Shown piece by piece: positions 10,701 through 23,372 of a stretch of DNA of 64,000 bases. Under the pieces are notes generated by a model that was not told the DNA's origin, did not search any database, and worked only from the letters and a program-made list of their open reading frames with translations. This DNA comes from Chamaecrista fasciculata. Taxonomy: Eukaryota > Streptophyta > Magnoliopsida > Fabales > Fabaceae. The translations under genes were made by a program, and so were the position numbers. Where the stretch lies: positions 46,900 to 110,899 of the forward strand of contig QANZ01019712.1 of NCBI GenBank assembly GCA_003254925.1, written 5' to 3'. The stretch's first letter is position 1. Each line of letters opens with the position of its first letter.

Positions 10701-13700
10701 AGTGGTGGGATATTTCTGCGCACAAACTGGCAGGTACAAGGATACTTACAAGAGCAGGCTGATACCATTGAAAAGTAAGCATCTTGTAGACCCGGAACTT
10801 CATGGATCTTTTTGTTCATGAACTTATAACAGTACATGCATATTAACTTTCAGGCTATTTTATTGTCTTATTGCAGGGATGGTTCTAGTGTCTCATGGAA
10901 TGGGTTTGAAATTATTCTAAGGCAGCTACAAAAATTGGCACCCGAACTACATCGGGTAAGTTTAATTGATATATTTAAATATTGAACCTACAACCATTTT
11001 TGTTCCTTTGATGTTGAGTGATAATTCAATCCAGGTTCACTTTTTGCGCTACTTGAATGGTCTTTCTCATGATGATTTTATTGCTGCTTTGGAGAATCTT
11101 CATTGCTATTTTGATTACAGGTAATTGAAAAGTTAGTTCTTTTATCCAGTCTCTGATGGCATGGAAGTGTTTGGTTGTTATTAAATTGTTTGATGATTGA
11201 CCACATCTAAATCAAGTGGAATGCTGGCATCAGTATTTCGCCTGTTGCCTGCCTCTTAGTACTGGGAGTGGTGAGAGCTTAGCCCATGTCTCCCAAGGGA
11301 TATATAGAGCTATTTTTGCTATATCATTAAGAAAAATTACTTCGTCCCAGTTGTTGTAAGTTGTAACTCATGAGGCAAACTTTAATGTCAAGATACAATC
11401 CAAACGAAGGGCTGGAAATGACTCCAATTGCTCAATGTTTGGGAATACTTCTGTGTTTAATTTTATAAACAAAATTCAGTGCTAAATCAAAAGTTGTAAA
11501 TTAATGTTGACCTACCCTTGCAAAAATTTAGTGCCAATTTATAACTCATCATTTTCATGACCTTAGTCAACAAATTGTTCGAGGCTACCCCATTTAGTCA
11601 TCTTCATTGGAATTTCATTGGTACATCAGTCATGGCAACTGGCTTCTACCATTGTGACCATGACATTGACAATGACTTAATTATCTACACCATTCATACC
11701 TCATCTGTCAACTCCTGAATTCCGCTCAAACCAAATTCTCTTAAACTTCAGTTTTGCAAAAGATTTTTGAAGATGTTTCATCGGAATTAAAATCTAAGTT
11801 GTCAGTAGATATTCTTTGCTGAATTTTCAGCTTCATCAAAAGTCAAAACACAGCCCAATACTCAACTTATCACAATTTACAAGCGTTTTCACTCTATATG
11901 GCTTATGATACCAAATAGTTTACTCTGAACACAAATAATGAACAGTAACCAATTTTTTTCATCACAAGTTGCTGAAGGAAAAGTCAAATAACTAAGGATG
12001 AATTTTGCCTAGGTAGTGAAGGAGCTTGTTTCAATGTATAGTTTCTTGGTGTTCTACCACAGGATTTTCAGAACTGCATTGTCAAGTTATGTTTTCTTAA
12101 ATGTCAAGGTTTGACTATTATGCTCCGAACTCAAATGTATTGATGTTGATGATTTACTAATTTTAGAATCTGTGCCAACAAAATTGTGAAGTTTTTGCCA
12201 ATTGTCGTTTGCTGTTAATCTTAAAAAATCAGACTTCTCATGCCCCACTTACTCCCTGGTCTTTTCAGTGAATTAATTACAAATAAAAATTGGAAAAGAT
12301 AATCTGCTACTGCTGAACTTATTATCAGTTATCTGTGGGACAACAGTGCAGGGACTGAAGGATTTGATTTTGTTCCTCCAGCTGGTAGTAATAGCTTTGG
12401 AAGATATGAAATTGCTTTATTATGTTTGGGTATGATGCATTTCCAGTTTGGGCACCCAAAGCTAGCTTTGGAGGTAAGCTTTATAAATGTTCAAATACGC
12501 CCTGTACCAGCTAAATTTAAGTAAAAACCTTATGGTTGTTATTCTTTGTAATTCTTCTTTTGTGTAATACCTTTTTTGTTTGATCATGCTTAGGTTTTGA
12601 CAGAAGCAGTTCGTGTTTCTCAGCAGGTAAACATACAAAAAATGATGTTTTTCCCTAAAGTTCAATTGTAATTTTCACTTCTCCCCAAAAATAAGCTTGC
12701 AACTATGCTTGCGTTATTGTACCCTCTGTCTGAGCCTCTCTTTTATTAGGTATATAGGTCCTTCATTAAATAATTAAACAAGATATTTATAATTGGTTTT
12801 CATTATATCTCAGCTTAAGCACTGATAGTGACAGAAAGGTATTTTCATATATTGTTATATGTGCTAATAATGTCTTTCCTGCATCGTATTTTCTTCATGC
12901 CCCTTGTTAATCATCGTATTTAATTGAAACCTGTCCAAGCAAATAGGAATCAGACAATCATTGCCAAGAATTCCATTTTGAATATTGACCTGATCTTTGT
13001 ATATAGAAATTGGTACGTCATAGCTTAGTATACAGAATGTAATTGGTGGAAAATGCTTATTACTAATAGATTGTTTTATTAACGTCTAGGAGATCCTTGC
13101 TTGTAGACTTTGTTGTGATGCTGCTTTCTTTACGTTCCCCGCTTTAGCTGCTGGGTTATGTGGTATATTTTTTGAATAAATTCGATGTGTGATGCATAAA
13201 TTTAGATCCTTGTCGACTGATTCCTTGTCTATGAGTCATATATATTATCAGTTTTTTTGGGTACACGATGGTTGGGAGATTTAACTCCTACTATACAAGT
13301 CCCTCACCACTATACCACAGCTATTGGTAAATATTTATTTTAATTATATCTTGTGCAGTAAAAACTGAAAGACATTTTTTTTTGTTTTTGCAGCAAAGTA
13401 ATGATACCTGTCTTGCATATACCTTAGCAGCTATCTCAAACTTGCTGTTTGAAAATGGTATCTCAAGTACAGCTAGGATGCTAGGATCATCTTACTCATC
13501 TTTGACAAGTATAGGTATTACACTCTCTGTTCAACAACAATTATTTGTGCTCTTAAGAGGTTCTTTGAAGAGAGCAGAAAGCTTAAAGTTAAAGCGGTTA
13601 GTGGCTTCAAATCATCTAGCAATGGCCAAGTTTGAATTAACGGTAATGAAATTTTCTGTCTATATTAAACACCCTTGTTGTGTTGCCAGTACTTTTTCTA

Positions 13701-16700
13701 TATGAAAACTGTGAAAATAACATTATTAGCATGCATGGGATCCCTTAATGAGCATATAAAATTATAATCAGGCCTTAGTTGCTTTCTCAGTTTTAATCTT
13801 TTAGTATATGTCATGATAAAACATCAACTTTTGTCCTGCCAACCTATGGGGCTGAAAAAAATCTATAATAATTTTGTAAGTTAAAACATCAACTTTTTTT
13901 GTAAGTTATTTTGTATAAGACATTCTATTGTGATTTTAATTTTTTTTTTTTCTATAATAAGTTTTATTTGTTTTTTTTTTTGAATTCCAAGAAAACAGGA
14001 TATAAAATAAAGGCTAAAATGCACCAACACCCACTGAGTTTTAGGTCTAGTGCACATGACACCCCTGAGTTTTTAATTTGTGCAAATAGCACCCCTGAGT
14101 TTTCAATTACGTGCAAATAGTACCCTTCTGTTAAATTTCTGTTTAATTAGTTTGTTAAGTGCCACATAAGCAAGGGTAAAATAGTAATTTTATTAAAAAA
14201 GGATAAATTACACTTTGGTACCCTGTGGTTTGGTCATATTTCACTTTGGTACCTTGTGGTATTTTCTGTTAACCCTTTGGTACCCTTTTGGAGCTATTTT
14301 GTAATTTTAACCATAATAAATTTTGCAAAAGTTACATATTGACCCTCAATAATTTAAGAAAATTACAAACAGGTCCCTAAATACATATTATCTAGGGACT
14401 AAAATGAAAACTATGACTGTTTTGTAATTTTATCTTCTGTCCTATATTTTTCAAAAATTATATTTTGACCCCAAAATTTTTTTTTATAGTTTTCATTTAG
14501 TCCCTAGATAATATATATCCAGGGACCTGTTTGTAATTTTCTGAAAATATTGGGGGTTAATTTGTAATTTTTGCAAAATTTATTATGGTTAAAATTACAA
14601 AATAGCTCCAAAAGGGTACCAAAGTGTCACTTTTTAAACCACAGGGTACGAAAGTGAAATATGACTAAACCATAGGGTACCAAAGTGTAATTTACCCCTT
14701 TTTTTTAATAAAATTACTATTTCACCTTTGCGGCACTTAACAAACTAATTAAACAGAAATTTAACAAAGGGTGCTATTTGCACGTAATTGAAAACTCAGG
14801 GGTGCTATTTGCACAAATTAAAAACTCAGGGGTGTTATGTGCAGCAGACCTAAAACTCATTGAAATACTGAAGAAAAAAATTGACATGAAAGCTAAAATT
14901 GCTTAAATAGACGATCCTTTCAATTGTTTTGGATATTATTCCTTGTAAAAGTGATTCACTAATATAGTATCGAAGAATAGCCAAGAAGCAGTCCCCCTAT
15001 GACCATCTACTCCTGACAAATACTCCAAACCAAAATTACTAGAAAGTTAAGCAGAAACCATCATATCTTGGTAAAATATTTATCAAAAGTCTCTGGAATA
15101 AGACAGAATCCCTTAAGGTATGTGGATTATGGAGATAGTCAATATTGAAATTGCTGACAAATATCTCAAATGAGAGAATGTCCATCCAGCTACATAGATA
15201 TGCATGAAACACAACCTCCAACCAGGCACTCACACTGTCTTTTGTTTGGTTGAAATCTTATTACAGTTAAAATGGCATCCCTAGTTCCATCCATCTATCG
15301 ATATATTAATAAAGTATTATATCCATCTTAATTCCAGTTGTTGCTATTTCAAGAAAACTTAAATTTAATTGCATCTGATTCACTTTTACATTACTTTGGT
15401 ATCTTCTCAATTGCAGCATGTACAAAGGCCATTGCTATCATTTGGTCCAAAAGCTTTCATGAAGCTCAGAACATGCCCAGTTAATGTATGCAAGGTAGCA
15501 GGAATCTATGTGACTATCTTTTGGTCAGTAACTGTTTCACTTCATGCAACAAAAGATAAAGTTTTAGTTGCTTTTTTTTTTTTTGTGGCTTCCAGGAAAT
15601 CAGATTAAGTTCCCATCTGATTAGCGACTTTAGCTCTGAGAGTTCTGCAATGATAATTGATGGCGCTTTTAGTACATCTTGGCTTAAGAATTTACAAAAG
15701 CCAATGGGTTCTCTAGTTCTGTCTCAGGAGAGTGGATGTGGATCTAGTAATAGTTCTAAGGTTTTCCAGTTCTGTGCACAACCAACTTCGGTTCCTGGAT
15801 CTGTATTGCAATTATTGGGTTCTTCTTATCTTCTCCGTGCAACTGCCTGGGAGTTATATGGAAGGTAAAATTGCTACTAGTTGTGGATGTGATTAAGGCT
15901 CATTTAATTATCCAAGGAAATTGCATATCTAAAGAGTTTGTACTTGTTAAATGTCTGAGGCTGACATATCAATGAAAGAAAATGAACATCATAATAGGCC
16001 TGCTGCCTGCTCTGTTTTTCACCTGGCCATGAAGATGTGTAGGTGGTGATGCATATAGTGCTCGTTTTCATGTTGTGATTTCTCAGAAATTTGCCAGCAT
16101 AGGTGTCATATAATCTGATTACATTTTTGTTATTGTTGCTAGCACTCCACTCTCTCGCATAAATGTGCTGGTCCATGCCACATGCTTTGCTGATGCATCA
16201 AGGTAGCTTCTAAGTTAAAACCTTCTTAGATATGACATATCAAGTTTGTAATATGTATTATTTAAAAATTTTCCTTAACCTGTTCTTGGTCGTGCCAGTT
16301 CATCAGATGCAGCATTAGCATATGTAAAGCTCATTCAACACTTGGCAGTCTTTAAAGGATATAGAGGTTTGATTGGACGCTTAAAATTGATTGTTTTTCT
16401 TCTTGTTATTCTATCTTTTTATTTTTTTTATGTGTTTATACTTTATAATATATTTCCAAATGTTTTACCTTTTTCAAATAGTAAATTATGAAAGTAGTTG
16501 TATACCAGTTAATAGTGATAACAGCATAATAAATTTAATTTATTGATGATTATTAAATCTGCTAGCCACCCTTTCTTATTGTAGATAGAGTAAATGGTCT
16601 GTCTCTCGCCCACATGGATGTACAAGTAGAAATGAAGTGAAAATCCCCTCACTAATGCACAATTACCTTCCATTTATCTGAAAAAAATTGTTTTCCTTTT

Positions 16701-19700
16701 TTCTCTGTTTCTAGAGGCCTTTTCTGCTCTTAAAATAGCCGAAGAGAAGTTTCTATCTGTCTCCAAATCACAAATCTTACTACTCAAGTTGCAGCTACTT
16801 CATGAGCGTGCTTTACATCGGTAAGTGGCCTGGTGCATGGCTGTTTTTTGAATCATAAACCCAGTTGGCATTGGTTATCTCATCACTTTTGACTCATTGA
16901 GCATCATGTAGAGGAAACTTAAAGCTAGCTCAACAAGTATGTGACGAGCTTGGAGTTTTGGCATCACCTGTAACTGGAGTGGACATGAAGCTGAAGACAG
17001 AAGCACTACTTCGCCGTGCTCGTACATTTCTCGCTGCGAATCAATTCAGAGAGGTTTTGTATTTCTCTACGCACAAGCAATTATCTAGTATTACAGACAA
17101 TTGCTTTTCTGCTATTCAGAGCTTTAATTTTTTAATGTACAGTACATATATGATTGTTGTTCTATCATAGCAATAGAATTATAGGAAAATAAGGCATTTT
17201 AACTTTTATGTCACTGAACTCTAATAAATTTCAAATGGGACTGTCCTTTTTTCTTCTCAAATAATAACACTTATACCTTATCTACTACGTACACTTTATT
17301 CTAAAAGTAACACTTGTTTATATCCCATCATGCCCCTATTTTTTTCTATACAGGCAGCCACTGTGGCAAACTCCCTCTTTTGCATCTGCTACAAATACAA
17401 TCTGCAAGTTGAGAATGCTTCTGTTCTTCTTTTGCTTGCTGAAATTCATAAGGTTTGTGGTTATACAGTTTCCGACACACTTGGCTGATCATTTAAGCAC
17501 GGACGCTGGATCAATATTTTTCTGGTTATTTACTTGCACGTTGCTGTTTATTTTTAATTTATGACAATCCCTCTCCTCTTCATCTATCCATTTCTACATA
17601 AATATCAAAGGGAAATCATACTGCATGCTTCTCTGATCTCCTCAAGAAAAAAGGGGAAATTGGAAAGAAAATACAAGAAATTATTATAACCAAAAAACTT
17701 ATGTAGATAATGTCTCATGTGTCTAATGGAAACTTGCCACCATTGCATCTTGACTCAGTTTAAAGTTACTGATTGAAGAGTACTACACTTTTTTCCTGAA
17801 GTATCAGCTTTCCTGCTGTGTGGTCTCTCCTGTGTTTTTCCGGTAAACCTCCACTTGTTTTTGATAGAACTTAACGTTCATTTATTTGTTTGCTTAGAAA
17901 TCAGGGAATGCAGTTCTAGGGCTTTCATATACCTTGGCAAGCCTCTCCTTCTGTCAATCATTTAACTTGGATCTTCTCAAAGCCTCAGCTACTGTTACTC
18001 TTGCTGAGTTGTGGCTCTCACTTGGATCAAGCCATGCTACTAGAGCTCTTGACCTTATCCACGGTGCCTTCCCTATGATTCTGGGTCATGGTGGTTTGGA
18101 GCTTCGGTCGCGGGCTTTTATTGTTGAAGCAAAATGCTATCTTTCTGATTCAAACTTCAAGGGTATGTGAGAAGTGTAAAATCTATTTCTCTGTTTCTGT
18201 TGGAAATTTTCTTGTCTAGAATGTTATTGTCTGCTTATATGTTTACATTTGTTTTCCACAAGCATCAATTGTGATATGAACTGAAATTTTATCCTATAAG
18301 ATAAATAAAAGGTATAATTCATATACAAAAGCTAATGTACAGGGAAAAAAGCATAAGGTGGTTTGTCAATTGGATTGATTATAATCATAATAGGTTCACA
18401 GAAGTCTCAGGTTTTGTTGGAAGCTAGCTCCATTGCATTTGCTGATAAAAGACATTCATCCTTTTGAAATAAACTATTTAATTTTTCATATAAATGAAAA
18501 AGAGTAGAGGGAACAATGGACCATTATTTTGGTGTCTATATAATAGTATGTGAATACATTGTTTACAGATTTGATTTGTTCATCTTTGTCTATTTTTCAT
18601 ATAACTGATATATTTATTTGTTTTTTATGGTGTTGTTACGGAGGTACTATATTTTGATATGATAATGGTACATTGTGTCAATTACTTGGGTTTGGACAAT
18701 TTGGTTTTTTTGCTAAACAAGTATTGTGTTGTCAACTCAGCATATGATGTGTCCATGAGTTTTTTTCTTTCTCCTTTCATTTTTCTCCTAAACCCCCTCA
18801 CCCGTTCAGAAGTTGCATGATTTTCTCTAGCATAAAAATCGCAACTCATTACGTGGAGCTATATGTAAATCTCATTTACTAATTTATCTTTTGCAGTATC
18901 TGAAAATTATGAAGTTGTTATAGATTCTTTAAGACAAGCATCAGATGAGCTGCAACTTCTAGAGGTAAGCAAACCTATTTATTCAATCTTGTATGAATTT
19001 CTCCATTTGTCTGAAAAAAAAATGCTATTTCTTTTTCCTGACAACGATGACTGTTGTGTGCAGTGATAGGCAGTACACTCACCTTGCATGTGATGCGAAA
19101 TTTTTAACATAAAGGAATCTAAAACGATTTGTATATGAAGTAGAAATTGACTTTGGTGAAAAAGTAAACGGAGTTCAAATTAAATTTCAAATTACATAAA
19201 TTTAAATGTAAAGAAAATCCTGAATTTATCAAAATCATAATCCATTCTATACATACCAATAACCATACATTGTATAACAACATTGAACAAAAATACCATC
19301 CAAATATGTACCAACTTTTGCCTAATATTGTAAAAAGTAAATAGTATAACCTATCAAATCAAAAAACATAGTTGAAGAAGGAAAAAGCACTTCAACTTGA
19401 GGACTTGAGGAAGAAGAGAAAAGAGAATGAGAAAAAAGCTTAATTGTGTGCTCCTTCATGAGATAGCGAAACTAGGAAAAAAAAAACAATTGTAATCTTT
19501 AATTGTTTGTTATCTAGGTCTTCTATAGAATCATGACATGCAGAGAAACCCTTTTGTAAGAGTTAGTATTGTTAAATATGCCCATCACGGTCATTTGTTT
19601 AGATGTTCATTTGTTGCTTTTGAGTTCATCACTGTCAAAAGAATAATATGATTTGTGATCCACAGTATCATGAATTGGCAGCTGAAGCTTTCTATCTCAT

Positions 19701-19827
19701 GGCCATGGTGTATGACAAGCTGGGGCATTTAGAGGAAAGGGAAGAAGCTGCAGCTTCATTCCAAAAGCATATTATGGCTCTGGACAATCCTCAACATGAG
19801 GATGATCCTCTTCTTGGCATGCTTTGA
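7712..19827 (+). CDS. APC5: Anaphase-promoting complex subunit 5, 20 exons, complete
   Basis: A scaffold subunit of the APC/C ubiquitin ligase, which marks cyclins and securin for destruction in mitosis and acts in the nucleus. Exons: 7712-7882, 8229-8388, 8546-8667, 9887-10136, 10597-10774, 10877-10955, 11035-11120, 12347-12473, 12594-12626, 13394-13642, 15417-15494, 15596-15864, 16143-16202, 16299-16366, 16715-16820, 16912-17053, 17354-17452, 17898-18162, 18897-18964 and 19666-19827. All are GT-AG with consistent phases, giving 923 aa, close to the roughly 916 aa of the Arabidopsis protein. Diagnostic parts are the N-terminus MAGVFKQPSAFVITPHK, the ANAPC5/TPR-like block around residues 365-420 (FGRYEIALLCLGMMHFQFGH), and TPR-like helices to the end (YHELAAEAFYLMAMVYDKLG). 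Exon 9 is a 33-nt micro-exon. Intron 10 (1.8 kb) holds a nested foldback element. No frameshift or stop was found. Confidence 0.96.
14012..14860. mobile_element. Concentric double foldback element in APC5 intron 10
   Basis: The outer arms 14012-14200 and 14699-14860 are inverted copies made of phrases such as 'cacccctgagttttcaatta' and 'gtaattttattaaaaaa'. Exactly between them lies a second inverted repeat (14201-14698) that starts 'ggataaattacactttggta' and ends 'accaaagtgtaatttacccc'. Its own arms reach almost to its centre ('tagtccctagataat'). The inner element is not flanked by a direct duplication; the bases on either side are mirror images (attaaaaaa / ttttttttaat). The outer family recurs at 60468-61660, and the inner family recurs as single arms at 30880-31115 and 28210-28410. 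No coding sequence is visible. Confidence 0.75.
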
Positions 19828-20287
19828 ATGGACTGGTGGTTTCCGAATACCAAATAGAATTTGTTGTTAATAGGAACTGATATGTAAATGAGATTGAGAG
19901 ATGATATGAAACTGAAATGCAGCTATATTTTATTTATAACAGAGGAGAATATAGTCCTTACACAGAGATAATGAACCTAAAACAGCTTCAAGCCACAAAT
20001 ACACATACTAACAAGAATTAAAAGCTTCAACCAGCCAAGGTCCAACAGTTGTAAAATTATATATTTATATATATAGACAGATAGATATATAATTATGGAT
20101 AATTAAAACATTAGAATTAGGTCTGGTAATGAATGAGATGTATGGATAGTTGGCTAAAGAAAGTCTTTCTTGTTGACTTTATCCTGCTTGTGTTCCAATG
20201 ACTGGTGTATGATAACCTATACACTTTACTTTCGAAAAATTTCTAGTATTCACTCACATTCAATGTTGTGGATAGAAAATTTTAACA

Positions 20288-20405
20288 CTGGGGATGAAAT
20301 TGACATAAAAAAGGGATTGAGGACGAAATTGACATAAAAAAGGGATTGAGGACGAAATTGACAGTTAGTGTAAAGTTTGAGGATGAAATTAGTACTTTTG
20401 TCTAA
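20288..20405 (+). repeat. Single arm of the 'gggacgaaattgaca' foldback family
   Basis: Three tandem-like units of 'gggattgaggacgaaattga' lead into 'gtgtaaagtttgagg' and end in 'agtacttttgtc'. This matches the right arm of the complete elements at 22552-23079 and 49616-49953. No left arm is found, so it is a fragment. It lies about 460 bp downstream of the APC5 stop codon, just beyond any likely 3' untranslated region. Confidence 0.6.
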
Positions 20406-20756
20406 AATTTATTTCAGTCAATAATGTGTCAACTTTGCCATGCTGGACCTCCAAACTTGTTTGAATAAATTACAAGTCACTGTGGAATTGTAGTTTGCTA
20501 GAGCTAGAAATGTTAGAGAACAACAGATAATAACAAAAGGTGAAAACCAATGATAATCTGCAATGGTGACACATCAAATTGGGAAAATGCTCAGTGATAT
20601 CAAGCTATCAACGAAACTCCATGGATGACAATACAATACCCATAATTCACTACAACAAAAGTAGACTTCTCCTTCGGGCTTTGCATGTAGGACTGTTTAA
20701 TTTTCCTGTTTTTGTGTTTTTCTCTGTACCTTTTTTTCTTTCTAATCAAAAAAGAA

Positions 20757-21094
20757 AAGAGGTCAAAGTGTAAATTTGGTCCCATATCATTGGGTCAGTT
20801 CTCAATTTGGTCTCATATCTTTGGGTCAATCATTGAATTGATCTTAATATTTGGATCAGGTGTAGAAGTGGTCCCATATCTTTGCAAAAAGATCAACTAA
20901 AGGTTTATCCCTTTACAAAGATATAAGACCAATTTTGCAATTTAACCAAAAAATATGGATCATAAATGATGTGGGACCAAATTGGGACATTTTGCAAAGA
21001 TATGTGACAAAAAATGTAACAAAAAAAAAATAGAAGACCAAATTGAGAACTGAGCAAAAGATATGAGATCAAATTTGTAGTTTGACAAAAAAAA
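20757..21094. mobile_element. Foldback MITE, 'caaatttggtcccatatc' family
   Basis: The left end 'aggtcaaagtgtaaatttgg' mirrors the right end 'caaatttgtagtttgac'. The arms consist of short units 'ggtcccatatctttgggtca' and their complements. The same family is present at 45112-45466 and 55910-56292. The flanks are A-rich, so a target duplication cannot be judged. It is non-coding. Confidence 0.6.
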
Positions 21095-21619
21095 AATAGT
21101 TTGCTCTTTTTTTTTTTTCTATTATTATTTGCTGTCTAAATTCAATTCTCGTGGTCTCCCACCTCTAATTGCTTGTTCAAATTCAAGTCACATATTGCTC
21201 TTTGGTGTACTTGCTCAAGGATTTTTCTTTCTTTATTTTCGGCTAGGCTACTATTCTAATTGTAAATATGAAAGATTGCGAACATTCCTTCATATACAAG
21301 TTACAACTATTTGAAAAATATTTTTCTCCGATGGTTTTTAATCATTGTGTCTATCTATATTTCTTTTCTGTAAGTTCACCATATATTGGTAAATTTTCTT
21401 TCTTATCAATGACAAAAGAATTAGTAAATTTTATGTTTTGAAAAAAAAAAATATAAGGGTCTAAAAGGTTTAATCGACTATAATATTTCAAAAAAAATAA
21501 AGAAAGGACTAAAACTTGACACTCTAAATTTCTAGGTCTCTTATTTTTTTTACACTAATACTTTATAATTGACTAAAACTCTATTTTTGTCCCTCATATA
21601 TTACTTTTTTCTCAACTTG

Positions 21620-21772
21620 ACACTCTAAATTTCTAGGTCTCTTATTTTTTTCAAAAAAATAAATTTAGTATATTTAATTTAGTGGAATATGACCAAACTA
21701 TAAAAATTTACTAAATTTACTATATTTAATTATACTAAATTTATTTTTTGAAAAAAATAAGAGATACCCTAA
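21620..21772. repeat. AT-rich palindrome
   Basis: The left 'ggtctcttatttttttcaaa' with 'aaataaatttagtatattta' is mirrored by 'taaatttattttttgaaaaa' and 'ataagagatacc'. The two halves lie about 100 bp apart. A direct copy of the left part ('gacactctaaatttctaggt') also occurs at 21518-21550. It is probably a small MITE or hairpin repeat. No coding potential is visible. Confidence 0.45.
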
Positions 21773-21996
21773 CCGGGTCTTAGAGGGTACACAAACTCAT
21801 CCTAGTCCGTGTAGACCTATAGTCTCTACTTCTCATTTCTTTACAAATCCTCTAACTACCACAACATTTGTCATGTCTAGTGTGAGATACTAGAATTTTA
21901 GAGTGTAGTTTTAGAGAAATTAGAGTAGTATTAGGGATGGAGAGGAGAGGACATTAATGGACACTAATAGAGTGGAGAGGAGAGGATATTAATGGA

Positions 21997-22336
21997 CTAA
22001 GTAGATATGTTGTTTGGGAGTTTTAAATGAGGAAAAGAATGCACACTTGTTAATCTTGTTTGGAAGTTATTAGTAATGGAATGGAATGGAGTGGACACAT
22101 GTTAATTTTGGTTAGTATAAGGATATAATTGTCATTAAAAAATTATAGAACTGTCCACTCCTTCCTTGGCACTCCAATTTGGGGTGCTAGCAAAAATTGA
22201 ATTTTGGGGTGCCAAGTGTCCCTCCTTATCCACTCCATTCTTCCCTAAAAAAACTTCCAAACATAATTTTTGTACCTTTTGTCCCTTCCTCTCCTCTCCA
22301 TTCCTCCATTGACACCCCATCCAAACATACCCTTAG
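21997..22336. mobile_element. Probable MITE with 'ctaagggtatgtttgga' end
   Basis: The right end reads 'atccaaacatacccttag' and its complement resembles the left edge 'ctaagtagatatgttgtttg'. The interior holds 'tggatggagaggagagg'-like blocks in opposite orientations (21937-21990 and 22281-22310). Such 'gtatgtttgga...tccaaacatac' ends are common in hAT- and Harbinger-type plant MITEs. The left boundary is uncertain and no clean target duplication was found. Confidence 0.4.
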
Positions 22337-22372
22337 TGTTTTAGATAGACTTTTAAGCTAATTTTAGACTAG

Positions 22373-22525
22373 TATTAGAAATTTTTAGTTTAGATTTTTT
22401 AGAAATTAACAACCCAAATAGTTTGAAATTTTAATTGTTATATTTGAGATCTAAATAGTTTTATAAGCTTGTGGTAAAAATTTAAGAGCAAATGGAATTA
22501 AAAATTTTCACATGACTTCTTATTC
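22373..22525 (+). repeat. Interspersed repeat shared with 59065-59205
   Basis: The phrases 'tagtttagattttttagaaa', 'ttaattgttatatttgagat' and 'ataagcttgtggtaaaaatt' occur here in this order. They recur as reverse complement at 59065-59205. The two copies lie 36 kb apart in opposite orientation. The family is not recognised and has no coding potential. Confidence 0.55.
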
Positions 22526-22551
22526 TAAAATAATAACGGATAAAGATAAAA

Positions 22552-23079
22552 GGCAAAAATACCCATTTCGTCCCCAAACTTTACACCTATTGTCAATTTT
22601 GTCCCCAATCTTTCTTTGCTGTCAATTTTGTCTCCAAACTTTACACATGCTGTCAATTTCGTCCCCAATATTTTTTTGCTGTCAATTTCGTCCCAAATCT
22701 TTCACATTTTGGTCAATTTTATCCTTTACTCTTACTTTAGCCAAATATTAACGACAAGATCTATGTGACTAACGATATATAATGTAAAATTGATAGAAAA
22801 AGAAACTCAAATCCTAACTTAGATTCAAAAACAAGATGTAGTCTGTCGTTAATTTATTAAAAGAAGTTAGTCAAAGGGCAAAATTGACGAAAATGTAAAA
22901 GTTCGGGGACGAAATTGACAGTTGATGTAAAGTTTGGGGACGAAATTGACAGGAACAAAAGATTGGGGATGAAATTGACAGTTGGTGTAAAGTTTGGGGA
23001 CGAAGTTGACAGCAAAAAAAATTTGGGGACGAAATTGACAGTTAATGTAAAGTTTGGGGACAAAATTAATACTTTTGCC
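22552..23079. mobile_element. Foldback element with perfect 9-bp target duplication (Mutator-like)
   Basis: Starts GGCAAAAATACC and ends TACTTTTGCC. The flanking 9-mers aagataaaa (22543-22551 and 23080-23088) are identical. The arms of about 190 bp are made of degenerate tandem blocks ('tttcgtccccaaactttaca', 'tgtcaattttgtccccaa'). The central 130 bp ('atctatgtgactaacgatat', 'aactcaaatcctaactta') is a conserved non-palindromic core, also found at 49616-49953 in the same orientation and at 31198-31565 and 51636-51996 inverted. The 9-bp duplication points to the Mutator superfamily. No transposase is present. Confidence 0.82.
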
Positions 23080-23372
23080 AAGATAAAATTTTAAAAATAA
23101 ATTGTATATCTAAAACCTACTCAACCCAACGAAATAAATTTTGTCAAAAGAATTATTGGTCTGTTTGATTTTTCTCCCTCAAAATAGTTTTTTATTTAAA
23201 AAATAATAATAAAATCTCTTTGGTAGCATAGTTCTCTTTAATTGTTTTTTAAAATAAAAAAAAAATTATTGTCGTAAAGTTTCAAAAAACAAGAACAACT
23301 CCAACCTATTCTGATTAGTGTTTTCTTATTTTATAGAAAGAGGCGGAGAACAATGTTATAAAAGGAGGAAGC

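Noticed and set aside
22857-23081. Repetitive minus-strand frame (TLTVNFVPKFF-like)
   Set aside because: Produced by the tandem blocks in the arm of the foldback element 22552-23079. The same applies to frames at 22512-22751, 25873-26079, 26241-26489 and 28734-28979.
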